Assembly (NCBI GenBank): GCA_027482195.1
Contig: JAIXWE010000085.1
Span: 1-60,016, forward strand
Length of the DNA stretch: 60,016 bases
Direction: 5' to 3'
Source of the DNA: Alphaproteobacteria bacterium
GTDB lineage: Bacteria; Pseudomonadota; Alphaproteobacteria; Micavibrionales; Micavibrionaceae
The notes below the pieces were generated by a model that saw only the letters and a list, made by a program, of their open reading frames with translations, was not told where the DNA came from and did not search any database. Shown here in pieces: positions 41,932 through 50,356 of this stretch; the first letter of the stretch is position 1; each line of letters opens with the position of its first letter. The position numbers and the translations under genes were made by a program.

Positions 41932-43245
41932 ATGAGTATTCTTGATCCGCTTCTTCTTGCCTGTTTGGTTATGGTGATGGTGTATTATTTTGTCATTAGT
42001 GACAAAATGAACCAAGCCGTTGTCGCCCTTCTTGGTATGGTTTTGGTTATCGTTTTGGGTGTGGTGACACAAGAAGAAGCCATCGCCGCGATTGATTTCA
42101 ACACTTTGTTTCTTCTTATCGGCATGATGGTCATTGTTTTGACCATGAAACGATCAGGGGTGTTCCAGTTTCTGGCGATTTGGGCGGCGCGGGCATCGCG
42201 TGGAAATCCCCGCGTTCTTTTTATTCTTCTGTCATTAATAACGGCCTCATTATCCGGGCTCCTTGATAACGTGACCACGGTTATGCTGATTGTGCCAGTT
42301 GTTCTTTTGATCACCGAGCAATTAAAATTGAAAGCCTGGCCGTTTTTATTGGCCCAAGCCTTTTTCTCGAATGTTGGCGGAACGGCGACCTTGATCGGGG
42401 ATCCACCAAACATCATTATCGGCTCGGCCGTTGGTTTTTCCTTTATGGATTTCGTTTATAACGCAGGCCCCGTGGTGGTTATGTGTCTGGTTGTTTATGT
42501 CGCTCTTTTTGATTTTATCTGGGGACGCCACATGACCACATCCTTGCGCGCCCGCGCGCATTTGTTGCGTTATAACCCGGTTGCCGCCCTTGAAGACATT
42601 CCCCTTTTGTACAAATCGTTGTTCGTTTTGGCATTGACGATTGGAAGCTTTATCTTCGGCCACATGTATTTTCACATCCAAACCGGAACATCGGCGCTTG
42701 CGGGTGCGGTGTTGCTTTTACTTCTCGATAGCTGGAAAATTGACAAAGAAGAACGCAACAAGCGCGTGCAAAAAGCTTTTGAGCATGTGGAGTGGGAAAC
42801 GGTTTTCTTTTTCCTTGGTCTTTTTGTTGTCGTGGCCGCGCTTGAAAAAGTTGGTGTGCTCAATTTCTTCGCCGAACAAATGGTTACCTTTACCCAAGGT
42901 GATTTCAACACAATGGCGATGGTGATTTTATGGGGCTCTGGGCTTCTCTCCGCCTTCATCAATAACATCCCCTTCGTGGCGACGATGATTCCGATTATCA
43001 AAGATATGGCTCCGCAATTTGGCGGCGCAGAAGCGATTAACCCATTATGGTGGTCGTTGGTCTTGGGTGCCTGTTTCGGTGGGAACGGATCATTGATCGG
43101 AGCCAGCGCGAACGTGATCGTTGCGGCTTATGCCGGACGGGCGAGCCAACCAATTTCATTTATGAAATTCACCTTGGCCGGATTCCCGTTGATGTTGATC
43201 TCGATTGTTATCAGCACAATCTATATCTACTGGCGTTACCTGTAA
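41932..43245 (+). CDS. ArsB/NhaD-family (SLC13-like) ion transporter
   Basis: A 437-residue protein with about 11-12 membrane helices. Family markers are LLDNVTTVMLIVPVVLL near residue 105, NVGGTATLIGDPPNIIIGSAVG near 145, a second re-entrant-type motif SAFINNIPFVATMIPII near 345 and GGNGSLIGASANVIVAA near 385. These match the ArsB/NhaD group of Na+/H+ antiporters and arsenite or anion carriers. AAAGGG precedes the ATG. It is co-encoded with the CBS protein upstream; the transported ion is not deducible. Confidence 0.9.
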   Translation: MSILDPLLLACLVMVMVYYFVISDKMNQAVVALLGMVLVIVLGVVTQEEAIAAIDFNTLFLLIGMMVIVLTMKRSGVFQFLAIWAARASRGNPRVLFILLSLITASLSGLLDNVTTVMLIVPVVLLITEQLKLKAWPFLLAQAFFSNVGGTATLIGDPPNIIIGSAVGFSFMDFVYNAGPVVVMCLVVYVALFDFIWGRHMTTSLRARAHLLRYNPVAALEDIPLLYKSLFVLALTIGSFIFGHMYFHIQTGTSALAGAVLLLLLDSWKIDKEERNKRVQKAFEHVEWETVFFFLGLFVVVAALEKVGVLNFFAEQMVTFTQGDFNTMAMVILWGSGLLSAFINNIPFVATMIPIIKDMAPQFGGAEAINPLWWSLVLGACFGGNGSLIGASANVIVAAYAGRASQPISFMKFTLAGFPLMLISIVISTIYIYWRYL

Positions 43246-43304
43246 AAACACGGCTTGGTTGTTTGAATATTATTGATTCTTAGATAGTTGCTATGAATGG
43301 TTTT

Positions 43305-43329
43305 CGAGCGCACTATAGCCTTGCGCTCG
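43305..43329. repeat. Inverted repeat upstream of the P-type ATPase gene
   Basis: CGAGCGC (43305-43311) and GCGCTCG (43323-43329) are separated by 11 bases. It lies 28 bases before the ATPase start codon with no T tract, so it may be an operator or leader hairpin. Confidence 0.4.
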
Positions 43330-43357
43330 GTTAACTATGTTCCTCTGTGAGCCAAAA

Positions 43358-45214
43358 ATGAAAAACAAGCAACACATCACGTTCCAGGATCTGAATAAAT
43401 GGGAGATTTTAATTGTGATCGCCGCACTTGCTGCGATTGCATTTCATTTCTTGCTCCTCACCACATCTTTTCGTGACATTCCTCTTCAAATAATAATCGT
43501 GGCTGGGGGCTTGCCGCTTCTTGCACAGATTGTTGCAAAACTTCTCAAGGGTGATTTTGGCGCAGACCTTATGGCGATTATTGCCTTGATCACCGCGGCC
43601 ATTCTTGGCGAGTACCTTGCCGGAGTTTTGATTATTATCATGCTCTCTGGCGGGCAAGCGTTAGAGTTTTACGCGATGCGCAAAGCGTCTTCGGTTTTGC
43701 GTCTTTTGGCGGAGCGCATGCCGTCTGTTGCACATCGTAAAAATGGTACAGAAATTGAAGACATCGCACTTGATCAGATCAAAATTGGTGATGAGATTGT
43801 TATCTACCCGCATGAAACTGCGCCCGTTGACGGTGTTGTTATTGAAGGCCACGGGACGATGGATGAATCTTATCTGACAGGTGAGCCGTATAGCATTACC
43901 AAAACCCCCGGTGTGGGTGTTTTATCTGGTGCGATTAATGGGGAAGCGGTGTTGGTTATTCGTGCAGAAAAAATCGCAAGCGATTCCCGCTATGCCCAGA
44001 TTATGCATGTGATGCAAGACGCCGAACAAAAACGCCCCGCCATACGACGGATCGGTGATCAGATTGGTGCAATTTTTGCACCCTTTGCATTGCTTGTTGC
44101 GGTTGCTGCGTGGTATTTCACCGGTGATTCCACACGCTTTTTAGCCGTGTTGGTGGTTGCAACGCCCTGCCCGCTTTTGATTGCTATTCCGATCACGCTT
44201 ATCAGCGCGATTTCAATGGCGGCCAAACGCGGAATTATTATCAAAGACCCCACTGTGTTGGAACGTCTTCCGACATGCCGCACGGCCATCTTTGATAAAA
44301 CCGGCACACTCACCTATGGCAAGCCGGAAGTGACCGAAATTCTTCCAAGACCCGGGCTTGACGGCGATGATATTTTGCGCCGCGCAGCCAGTCTTGAGCG
44401 TTATTCCAAACACCCGTTGGCGGAAGCAATATTGGCGGCAGCGAAAAAGAAAAATCTTATATTAATGGATGCAACCACGGTCTCCGAAAAACCTGGCCAA
44501 GGCTTAAGCGGAATTGTTGATGGACATGAAGTTAATGTCACCAGCCGCAAGAAATTTCTTGCCGCACATCCTGAAATGAATGCACATCTTCCCGCGACCG
44601 CCGCCGGGCTTGAATGTTTGATTGTCATTGATAATCAATATGCCGCGACCATTCGTTTGCGGGACGCACCGCGCGATGACGGAAAGCCTTTTATCGCCCA
44701 TTTATCACCCACTCATAAATTTGATAAGGTGATGATTGTATCGGGCGACCGTGAATCGGAAGTTTCTTATCTTGCCAATCTTTTGGGTATCACAGAAACA
44801 TATGCGTCACAAAGCCCCGAACAAAAGGTGGAAATTGTGCGTGCGCAAACGGCACTTGCCCCAACGCTTTATATGGGCGACGGCATCAATGACGCGCCCG
44901 CCTTGGCGTCGGCCACTGTGGGAATCGCATTCGGGCAACACAGCAGTGTCACCGCAGAAGCCGCCGGCGCCGTCATCATGGAAAATTCATTGGTGAAAGT
45001 GGATGAACTTATTCACATCTCAACCGACATGCGCAAAATTGTTTTGCAAAGCGCTCTGGGCGGTATGGCATTGAGCATTATCGCGATGGGTTTTGCGGTG
45101 GGGGGATATATCACGCCCGTTGCCGGCGCCTTGCTTCAAGAAGTGATTGACATTCTTGCCATTGCCAACGCCCTGCGCATGACATGGCAAAAACAAGTCA
45201 AAGTGGATATTTAG
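43358..45214 (+). CDS. P1B-like heavy-metal P-type ATPase without metal-binding domain
   Basis: The 618-residue protein has the P-type core: TGEP near residue 180, the phosphorylated D313 in DKTGTLTYG, the P1B-specific SKHPLAEAI motif near 350, and MGDGINDAPALA near 505. The membrane metal site, usually CPC or CPH, reads C271-P-L273 (TPCPLLIAIP). There is no N-terminal HMA domain; two hydrophobic hairpins precede the actuator domain. HPLA places it in P1B, but CPL marks an uncharacterised subgroup, so the ion (Zn, Cd or other) is open. The ATG at 43358 is preferred; 43337 is possible. Confidence 0.88.
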   Translation: MKNKQHITFQDLNKWEILIVIAALAAIAFHFLLLTTSFRDIPLQIIIVAGGLPLLAQIVAKLLKGDFGADLMAIIALITAAILGEYLAGVLIIIMLSGGQALEFYAMRKASSVLRLLAERMPSVAHRKNGTEIEDIALDQIKIGDEIVIYPHETAPVDGVVIEGHGTMDESYLTGEPYSITKTPGVGVLSGAINGEAVLVIRAEKIASDSRYAQIMHVMQDAEQKRPAIRRIGDQIGAIFAPFALLVAVAAWYFTGDSTRFLAVLVVATPCPLLIAIPITLISAISMAAKRGIIIKDPTVLERLPTCRTAIFDKTGTLTYGKPEVTEILPRPGLDGDDILRRAASLERYSKHPLAEAILAAAKKKNLILMDATTVSEKPGQGLSGIVDGHEVNVTSRKKFLAAHPEMNAHLPATAAGLECLIVIDNQYAATIRLRDAPRDDGKPFIAHLSPTHKFDKVMIVSGDRESEVSYLANLLGITETYASQSPEQKVEIVRAQTALAPTLYMGDGINDAPALASATVGIAFGQHSSVTAEAAGAVIMENSLVKVDELIHISTDMRKIVLQSALGGMALSIIAMGFAVGGYITPVAGALLQEVIDILAIANALRMTWQKQVKVDI

Positions 45215-45242
45215 TTTCGAGAAATAACGCGCTTTTAACAAA

Positions 45243-45644
45243 CTAAACCGTGGTGATTTCAATTTTTCCTTCAAGAGTGCGTTGCACTGGGCATTTGGCG
45301 GCAATTTCGATGAGTTTTTTGCGCTGATCTTCCGTCAATAAATCGCCTTGTACGCTGATGTGTTTTTTGAACACGCCGACCTTGTCAATTTTTTGGAAGG
45401 TGAGCGTGACCTCCACTTTCTCAAGCGGCCATTTTTGTTGAAGCGCGTACCAACGCACGGTCATCGCGGTGCATTCCCCCAACGCCGCCGTGAGAAGATC
45501 ATATGGCGCGGGACCAAGATTTTTTCCGCCCGCACCTTCCGGTTCGTCACCCGTAAAAATGTGACCGGAAACATCAATGGACACAGCATAATTACTTTGT
45601 CCGGTTTCATTGATATGCGCGGTAATTATTTTATCTTCTGACAT
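45243..45644 (-). CDS. OsmC/Ohr-family peroxiredoxin
   Basis: The 133-residue protein carries both reactive cysteines of the family: one in ALGECTAMTVRWYA near residue 58 and one in IAAKCPVQRTLEG near 116. GPAPYDLLTAALGECT is diagnostic of the OsmC (YhfA-like) subgroup. Such proteins reduce organic hydroperoxides using thiols. It is the last gene of a leftward set behind the degraded pta gene, starting 12 bases after it, and appears intact. Confidence 0.9.
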   Translation of the reverse strand: MSEDKIITAHINETGQSNYAVSIDVSGHIFTGDEPEGAGGKNLGPAPYDLLTAALGECTAMTVRWYALQQKWPLEKVEVTLTFQKIDKVGVFKKHISVQGDLLTEDQRKKLIEIAAKCPVQRTLEGKIEITTV

Positions 45645-45656
45645 GATGTTTTCCCT

Positions 45657-46658
45657 TTAGAAATATTTGCAATGTCCGCCTTCATTTTCCCAGCGCGCAA
45701 GAGCCTTCTTTTCCTGTAGCATGGATTTGCAACCCCGCGCCATCACAAGTTCTTCATTTGCGGGAATAACATAGACCTTAAAATCACCAACCCATCGTAA
45801 ATGCGCGATAATTTTATCGCGAATGGGGGCGGCGTGCTCACCAATTCCACCCGTGATGTCGTCACGTTGCGCCATTTTGCAAAGTACGGCCGCATCAATG
45901 GTGGACGGCATTTTCTCATTGACCATTTCCACCGCGGATAAGATTGCGACTTTTGGTGTGCCCAACCCCAGCCCACGAAATAAATCAATCGCGTTTTGAA
46001 CAATATCCCTTTTATCCATCAAATCTGGTTTGATATTTATGGCGGCGTCGGTGAGAAAAAGTGGCTTGTGATAGCGCGGGACATCCAAAACAAAAATAGG
46101 ACTCATGCGCTTTCCTGTGCGCAGACCTTTATTTTTATCAACAACCGCCTCCATCAACTCATCAGTGTGAATATTGCCTTTCATCAACGCCTCGACATCG
46201 CCATTGCGTGCCATGTTCACGGCCATCTCGGCGCTGGCGTGACTGTGAGATGTTGTGATGATCTTATAATCCCTCAGATCAATATGGGCATCATCCGCCA
46301 CTTTGCGAATTTTATCTTCTGGCCCAATTAAAACAGGATCTATAAGCCCGGCTTTGGCTGCCTCAATTGCACCCGCCAGGGAGTAAATATCAACCGGGTG
46401 AACCACGGCAACACGCAAAGGTTTTAAACCCGATGCCTTATTCATCAGCCATTGTTGGTAATTATGATTGCCGCTTTTAATTTGCACTTCAGGCAATGGA
46501 AGCGCTTCCCAACTTATTTTCTCAGAAGGCGCGAGGACAAGCGCCTCGCCCTCCACCACATGATCACCCTCATCATCGGCGCACAATGTTTGGAATGTAA
46601 TATGTTTGTGTTTCGCATCTTTAGTTTTATTTATGATGCAGTGTTTTGTAAGTGTCAT
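45657..46658 (-). pseudogene. Chimeric remnant: MaoC-tail / Pta / AckA-tail fusion
   Basis: Although open for 333 residues, this is a deletion product. Residues 18-48 resemble only the last strands of the MaoC-like domain of bifunctional enoyl-CoA hydratase/phosphate acetyltransferases (GDHVVEGEALVLAPSEK). Residues 70-275 are a good phosphate acetyltransferase (LMKGNIHTDELMEAVV, TDAAINIKPDL, RDIVQNAIDLFRGLG, ILSAVEMVNEKMPSTIDAA), but the sequence stops at DDITGG, where about 80 residues are missing. Residues 276-333 are the end of acetate kinase (GIGEHAAPIRDKI, VIPANEELVMAR), itself lacking an internal piece. The usual order pta-ackA-fabI is thus collapsed. Residual function is unlikely. Confidence 0.8.
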
Positions 46659-46671
46659 TTTGAAATTTCAA

Positions 46672-47340
46672 TCATGATCTTGTCGCACCACCACCATCAA
46701 CCATATGCACGCCGCCAGTAATATTTTTTGAAAGATCGCTCACAAGAAAGGCGGCCATGTTGCCGATATCATTGAGATCAATCATACGATGAAGTGGCAT
46801 TTTCACGGCGGTAGATTTCAAAAGCCCGTCGAAATCGGCAATCCCCGATCCGGCGCGGGTTTCGATCGCACTGGGGGATATCGCATTGACGCGAATATTT
46901 TTTTCCCCAAGCTCCGCGGCCATGTAACGCACACTTGATTCCAACGCCGCCTTAACAGGCCCCATAAGCCCATAATTTCTTACAACTTCCCGGCTGCCGA
47001 TATAGGTCAATGTTAAAAGACTGCCGCCTTTTGCCATCAAAGGTTCGGCGTGCTTTGTCAAACGAAGAAAGGAATGGCACGAAATATCCATGGCCTCAAG
47101 AAAACCTTCTCTTGAGCTATCGGTCACGCGCCCTTGAAGATCCACTTTTGGTGCATAGGCAATGGCGTGAAGAAGAAAATCTAACCCCCCCATTCTTTTT
47201 GGATGGATTCAAATAATCCCTCCATTTGCGCTTCATCACGGACATCACAAGGCAGAATAATTCTCGCATTAAGCTCTTCTGCCAATGGGCGCACATAAGG
47301 CTCGTCTTTTTTTCCTTTAAGATCTAATAATGCCATCATC
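46672..47340 (-). pseudogene. fabI: Degraded enoyl-ACP reductase fabI
   Basis: From 47340 the frame codes MALLDLKGKK and then jumps to EPYVRPLAEELNARIILPCDVRDEAQMEGLF, so the NAD-binding loop region of FabI (about 40 residues) is deleted. After KEWGG the frame stops at a TAG; similarity resumes one base out of frame as LDFLLHAIAYAP and continues to the normal FabI end (DLSKNITGGVHMVDGGG). The shift is at a run of seven G on the coding strand (47185-47191), where eight would restore the frame. The Tyr-x6-Lys pair survives (NYGLMGPVK). FabI next to pta-ackA is a known alphaproteobacterial arrangement; an intact copy is expected elsewhere. Confidence 0.85.
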
Positions 47341-47676
47341 TTTATATGCCTTTTTGTAACGAATATCTGTCATAGAGCATATTCGCCACGCTGTGGCTTT
47401 GACTGCAATCAAATGATCTGAAATTTTCAAGCTTGAATCCTTTGGCGTGTAGCAACGGGGGTGCAACGACAAAATTAGAACCACTCGTAAGGCGGCTAAA
47501 TATTTGAAAAGATTGGTTGCGGGGGCCGTAACCGAACTATGCATATAAGCATTGAAAATAAAAGGATATTTTGTTTTATACCCTAAAAATATACCCTGCT
47601 CTGTACCCTAAAAAATAATTATCAGCGTCTGGGAATTGAACTTACGGCGCGTCAAAAGTCTCTACACTAACCTTGA
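47341..47676. other. Non-coding region between fabI remnant and methyltransferase operon
   Basis: No convincing gene is seen. It is AT-rich and holds two copies of TACCCTAAAAA-like sequence (near 47580 and 47612) and a minus-strand GTTCAATTCCC phrase (47629-47640) resembling a tRNA T-arm, but without a foldable tRNA around it. It could be the scar of an integration event at the left edge of the accessory segment. Confidence 0.4.
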
Positions 47677-47705
47677 TTGACATTTATCCAAATTTAGGAT
47701 AATAT
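47677..47705 (+). promoter_or_regulatory. Near-consensus sigma-70 promoter
   Basis: TTGACA (47677-47682), 17-base spacer, TAATAT (47700-47705). The expected transcript start is near 47712, about 70 bases before the methyltransferase gene. Confidence 0.7.
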
Positions 47706-47714
47706 TCCTTTATT

Positions 47715-47751
47715 AACGCCACAAATGTATCCGCATTTGGGGCGTTTTTTT
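47715..47751 (+). terminator. Terminator-like hairpin in the leader
   Basis: Arms 47715-47727 and 47734-47746 pair over 13 positions with one mismatch and a 6-base loop, followed by a run of seven T. It starts only a few bases after the predicted transcript start, so it could act as an attenuator for the downstream operon or end a very short RNA. Confidence 0.7.
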
Positions 47752-47782
47752 ATTTCTAACCCAAGCAACCGCCGGAGGCAAT

Positions 47783-48523
47783 ATGACGCTTTTGCCATCC
47801 GAGGCAGATATTCAAAAACTGATGGGATCCGAAGCCTACAGAAACTCAACGCACCGTGATCATACGAAAATACAATCTCTTGTGCGTAATTGGTTTATCA
47901 AAAAATATAATCAGAAAAGCGACGATGCTGATACCGCTACTCAAGCGCTCTGGGAAAATTTGGGAAATATTTTGCTCGTTGGCGAAGGAAACTTGAGTTT
48001 TGCAAGAAGTATATTAAACATATCCGCGCTTGTCATATCAGACATGACCGCAACAACATATGAGGATAAAAAATCTCTTTCTCACGAAGCTAAAATCAAT
48101 GCTGCTCATCTCCAGCAGACAGGCGCAATTGTTATTCATGGTATAGATGCCACTAAATTAGCTGACGAATTTAATGGGCAAAAATTTGACACAATTATTT
48201 TTCAATTTCCTCATGTGGGCTCTCGTGACCCTAAATACGGCCATAATCCTAATCATATTCTTGTGCGCCGTTTTTTATCAAGCGTCGTTGATATTCTGAA
48301 CCCATCGGGCCAGGTTCTGATTTCGAGCGTTGACACCCCTCACTATGAGGGTGCTTTTCAATTTGAAGAAGCAGCGAAATTTGCAGGTTATGAGACACCC
48401 ACAATTTTCCCTTTTGACCCCGAAGATTTTCCAGGCTACGTTCATGCCAATACCAATGATGACAAAAGCGCTCTTGATAACCACACTAAATTCTCAACAT
48501 GGATGTTCAGGTTGAAAAAATGA
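47783..48523 (+). CDS. BMT5-like Rossmann methyltransferase (DUF2431 family)
   Basis: The core resembles the domain of yeast Bmt5 (25S rRNA m3U methyltransferase): ILLVGEGNLSFARS near residue 66 as the SAM loop, SDMTATTYEDKKSL near 90, VIHGIDATKLAD near 120, and the characteristic DTIIFQFPHVGSRDPKYGHNPNHILVRRFLSS near 140-170. The 246-residue protein has a helical N-terminal 60 residues. GGAGG precedes the ATG. The family is mainly eukaryotic and sparse in bacteria. It overlaps the AlkB gene by 4 bases, suggesting a joint nucleic-acid modification or repair job; the substrate is unknown. Confidence 0.8.
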   Translation: MTLLPSEADIQKLMGSEAYRNSTHRDHTKIQSLVRNWFIKKYNQKSDDADTATQALWENLGNILLVGEGNLSFARSILNISALVISDMTATTYEDKKSLSHEAKINAAHLQQTGAIVIHGIDATKLADEFNGQKFDTIIFQFPHVGSRDPKYGHNPNHILVRRFLSSVVDILNPSGQVLISSVDTPHYEGAFQFEEAAKFAGYETPTIFPFDPEDFPGYVHANTNDDKSALDNHTKFSTWMFRLKK

Positions 48524-49113
48524 ACACGCTATTTGCAATCCAGCTCACAATAGAAACTGATATTCAAGGGCTAAGCTATATCCCGGATTTTATCACGGCC
48601 ACTCAAGAGACAGATTTGATCAACTACATTGATCAACAAAGCTGGATCACGGATTTGAAACGCCGCGTGCAACATTACGGTTACCGTTATGATTATAAGG
48701 CGCGTGCGGTAACTAATCACGCGTATCTCGGCGAACTCCCTCAATGGACTGCGCCACTTACCAAACGTTTATATGATGAAAAAATCTTCGATAAAAACCC
48801 AGACCAAATAATTGTGAATGAATATGAACCTGGGCAAGGTATTTCCGCACATGTGGATTGCGTGCCGTGCTTTGGCGATGTAATTGCATCTTTAAGCCTT
48901 GGGTCAGGTGCGGTGATGCAATTCACAAATCTGCATTCAGGCGAAAAGCAAGATATTTACTTACAAGAACGCAGCTTGATTATTCTCTCCGGCCCCGCCC
49001 GTTATGAATGGGCCCATGCTATCCCGTCCAGGAAATCAGACACTGTTCATGGATTTAAGAAAGAACGGACGCGCCGATTATCTTTAACTTTCCGTACTGT
49101 GATTATCGATTAA
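48520..49113 (+). CDS. AlkB-like 2-oxoglutarate/Fe(II) dioxygenase
   Basis: AlkB-family enzymes oxidatively demethylate nucleic acids. The iron triad is H111 and D113 in HVDCVPCFGD and H166 in RYEWAHAI; the oxoglutarate arginines are R186 and R192 in RRLSLTFR. VNEYEPGQGISAHVD and SLSLGSGAVMQF are typical, and closest in style to the ALKBH8/ALKBH4-like group rather than E. coli AlkB. The ATG at 48520 overlaps the methyltransferase stop as ATGA, so the two are translationally coupled. Length is 197. Confidence 0.88.
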   Translation: MNTLFAIQLTIETDIQGLSYIPDFITATQETDLINYIDQQSWITDLKRRVQHYGYRYDYKARAVTNHAYLGELPQWTAPLTKRLYDEKIFDKNPDQIIVNEYEPGQGISAHVDCVPCFGDVIASLSLGSGAVMQFTNLHSGEKQDIYLQERSLIILSGPARYEWAHAIPSRKSDTVHGFKKERTRRLSLTFRTVIID

Positions 49114-49161
49114 CCACATAACGGCTGTCTTAATAACTCGACAAGATAGAGGGTGCGCGTT

Positions 49162-50283
49162 TCATTTCCAGCTCTCAAAATCAATGTTCACTTCATATCG
49201 CCGTGCCCGACCTTCACCAATCGGCAAGAATATACCTAAATCAACTAAGTCCTGAATATCTCTTGTGGCTGTTGGCTTTGATGTATGGGTAATCGCAATA
49301 TATTTCTTCGCACTCATGCCCCCCTCAAAACCATATAAACCATCCTCTAACATCTTGCTTAAAACTCTGACTTGGCGGTCATTCAGGACTTTCTCGAAAT
49401 GATCAAAGAACCTAACCTTTTTAAGGGTAAAAGTAATTTGCGTTTCAGCTTGCTCCTGCGCCGCCAGGATTTCTGCACAAAAATATTTGATCCATTCTGT
49501 AATTTCGTTGGATTTTTGCGCTTGTTGAAGAGCCTCGTAATAATTGTTCTTTCTAGCCTCTATCGCATGCGAGAGGCTTAATAATACTGGACGACCTAAG
49601 CCCTGTGATAAAGCTTTTTCTGAGAGTGCACGACCCAATCTACCATTTCCATCTTCGAATGGGTGAAGCGTTTCAAAATATATGTGAACAATTGCAGATC
49701 GAATGATTGCCTTTTTTATTTCATATGGTCCGTTTGGGCCCGTTTCATTAAACCATTTAATAAATCGATCCATTTCGCGTGGAATGATCTTCGATGGGGG
49801 CGCTTCGAAATGAACAATCTCTTTACCCATACGCCCCGATACAACTTGCATCGGCTCTTCATGCGTACGCCATTGACCAATCTCACCCATGCGCCGCCCC
49901 TTCATAACCATTCTTTGCCAGGAGAATAGTGTCTCAGCTGTCAAAGGCTCCGCGTAGGTTTTTCTAACCGCAACCATCAACTCAGCTATCCCTCGCGCAC
50001 GCTTGTCACTTCCCTCTTCCTGAGGCGGATGAAGCCCAAGGTTATTCTTGATAGAGGACATGACATCTTTGCGACTTAAATACTCACCCTCGATTTCAGA
50101 TGTTTTGATTGCCTCAGACACCATCATATCGATGATCGCTTCGGAACGAACACTCTCAGGCAATGTGCCAATAATACCGCTCACAACCCCAACTTTTTCT
50201 GCAAAGGCTAAAACAATGTCGTCTACCACAGAGAGATCATATTTGAAGTTAGGCCAGTCATTTTGTTGCCAATTATAGGTCAT
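49162..50283 (-). CDS. Fic-family protein with N-terminal inhibitory helix and C-terminal winged helix
   Basis: The 373-residue protein starts with a DUF4172-like segment (MTYNWQQNDWPNF). The inhibitory motif T61-SEI-E65-G66 fits the (S/T)xxxE(G/N) consensus, so autoinhibition is built in (class II). The catalytic loop is complete, H207-PFEDGNGR215, consistent with AMP transfer or removal. The last 75 residues look like a winged helix (ITHTSKPTATRDIQDLVDLGIFLPIGEGRARRYEVN). The ATG at 50283 is the family start; the extension upstream reads through palindromic DNA. It stands alone and may bind the palindromes at its own start. Confidence 0.9.
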   Translation of the reverse strand: MTYNWQQNDWPNFKYDLSVVDDIVLAFAEKVGVVSGIIGTLPESVRSEAIIDMMVSEAIKTSEIEGEYLSRKDVMSSIKNNLGLHPPQEEGSDKRARGIAELMVAVRKTYAEPLTAETLFSWQRMVMKGRRMGEIGQWRTHEEPMQVVSGRMGKEIVHFEAPPSKIIPREMDRFIKWFNETGPNGPYEIKKAIIRSAIVHIYFETLHPFEDGNGRLGRALSEKALSQGLGRPVLLSLSHAIEARKNNYYEALQQAQKSNEITEWIKYFCAEILAAQEQAETQITFTLKKVRFFDHFEKVLNDRQVRVLSKMLEDGLYGFEGGMSAKKYIAITHTSKPTATRDIQDLVDLGIFLPIGEGRARRYEVNIDFESWK

Positions 50284-50356
50284 GAGCCGATTATAACAGA
50301 AAATCGGCTCACAAATCATCATAAATATGAGCCGATTAGGGCTCTGAATCGGCTCA
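50283..50356. promoter_or_regulatory. Two palindromes at the start of the fic gene, candidate operator
   Basis: The 10-mer TGAGCCGATT and its complement form half-sites at 50283-50292 and 50302-50311, and again at 50328-50337 and 50347-50356. Each palindrome has a 9-base centre, and the second repeats the first at an offset of exactly 45 bases. The first half-site overlaps the fic start codon. This is a typical layout for autorepression by a dimeric winged-helix protein. Confidence 0.75.

Noticed and set aside
47629-47660. tRNA-like T-arm phrase (minus strand)
   Set aside because: GTTCAATTCCC is present but the flanks do not form a T-stem, anticodon arm or acceptor stem, so no tRNA gene is called.
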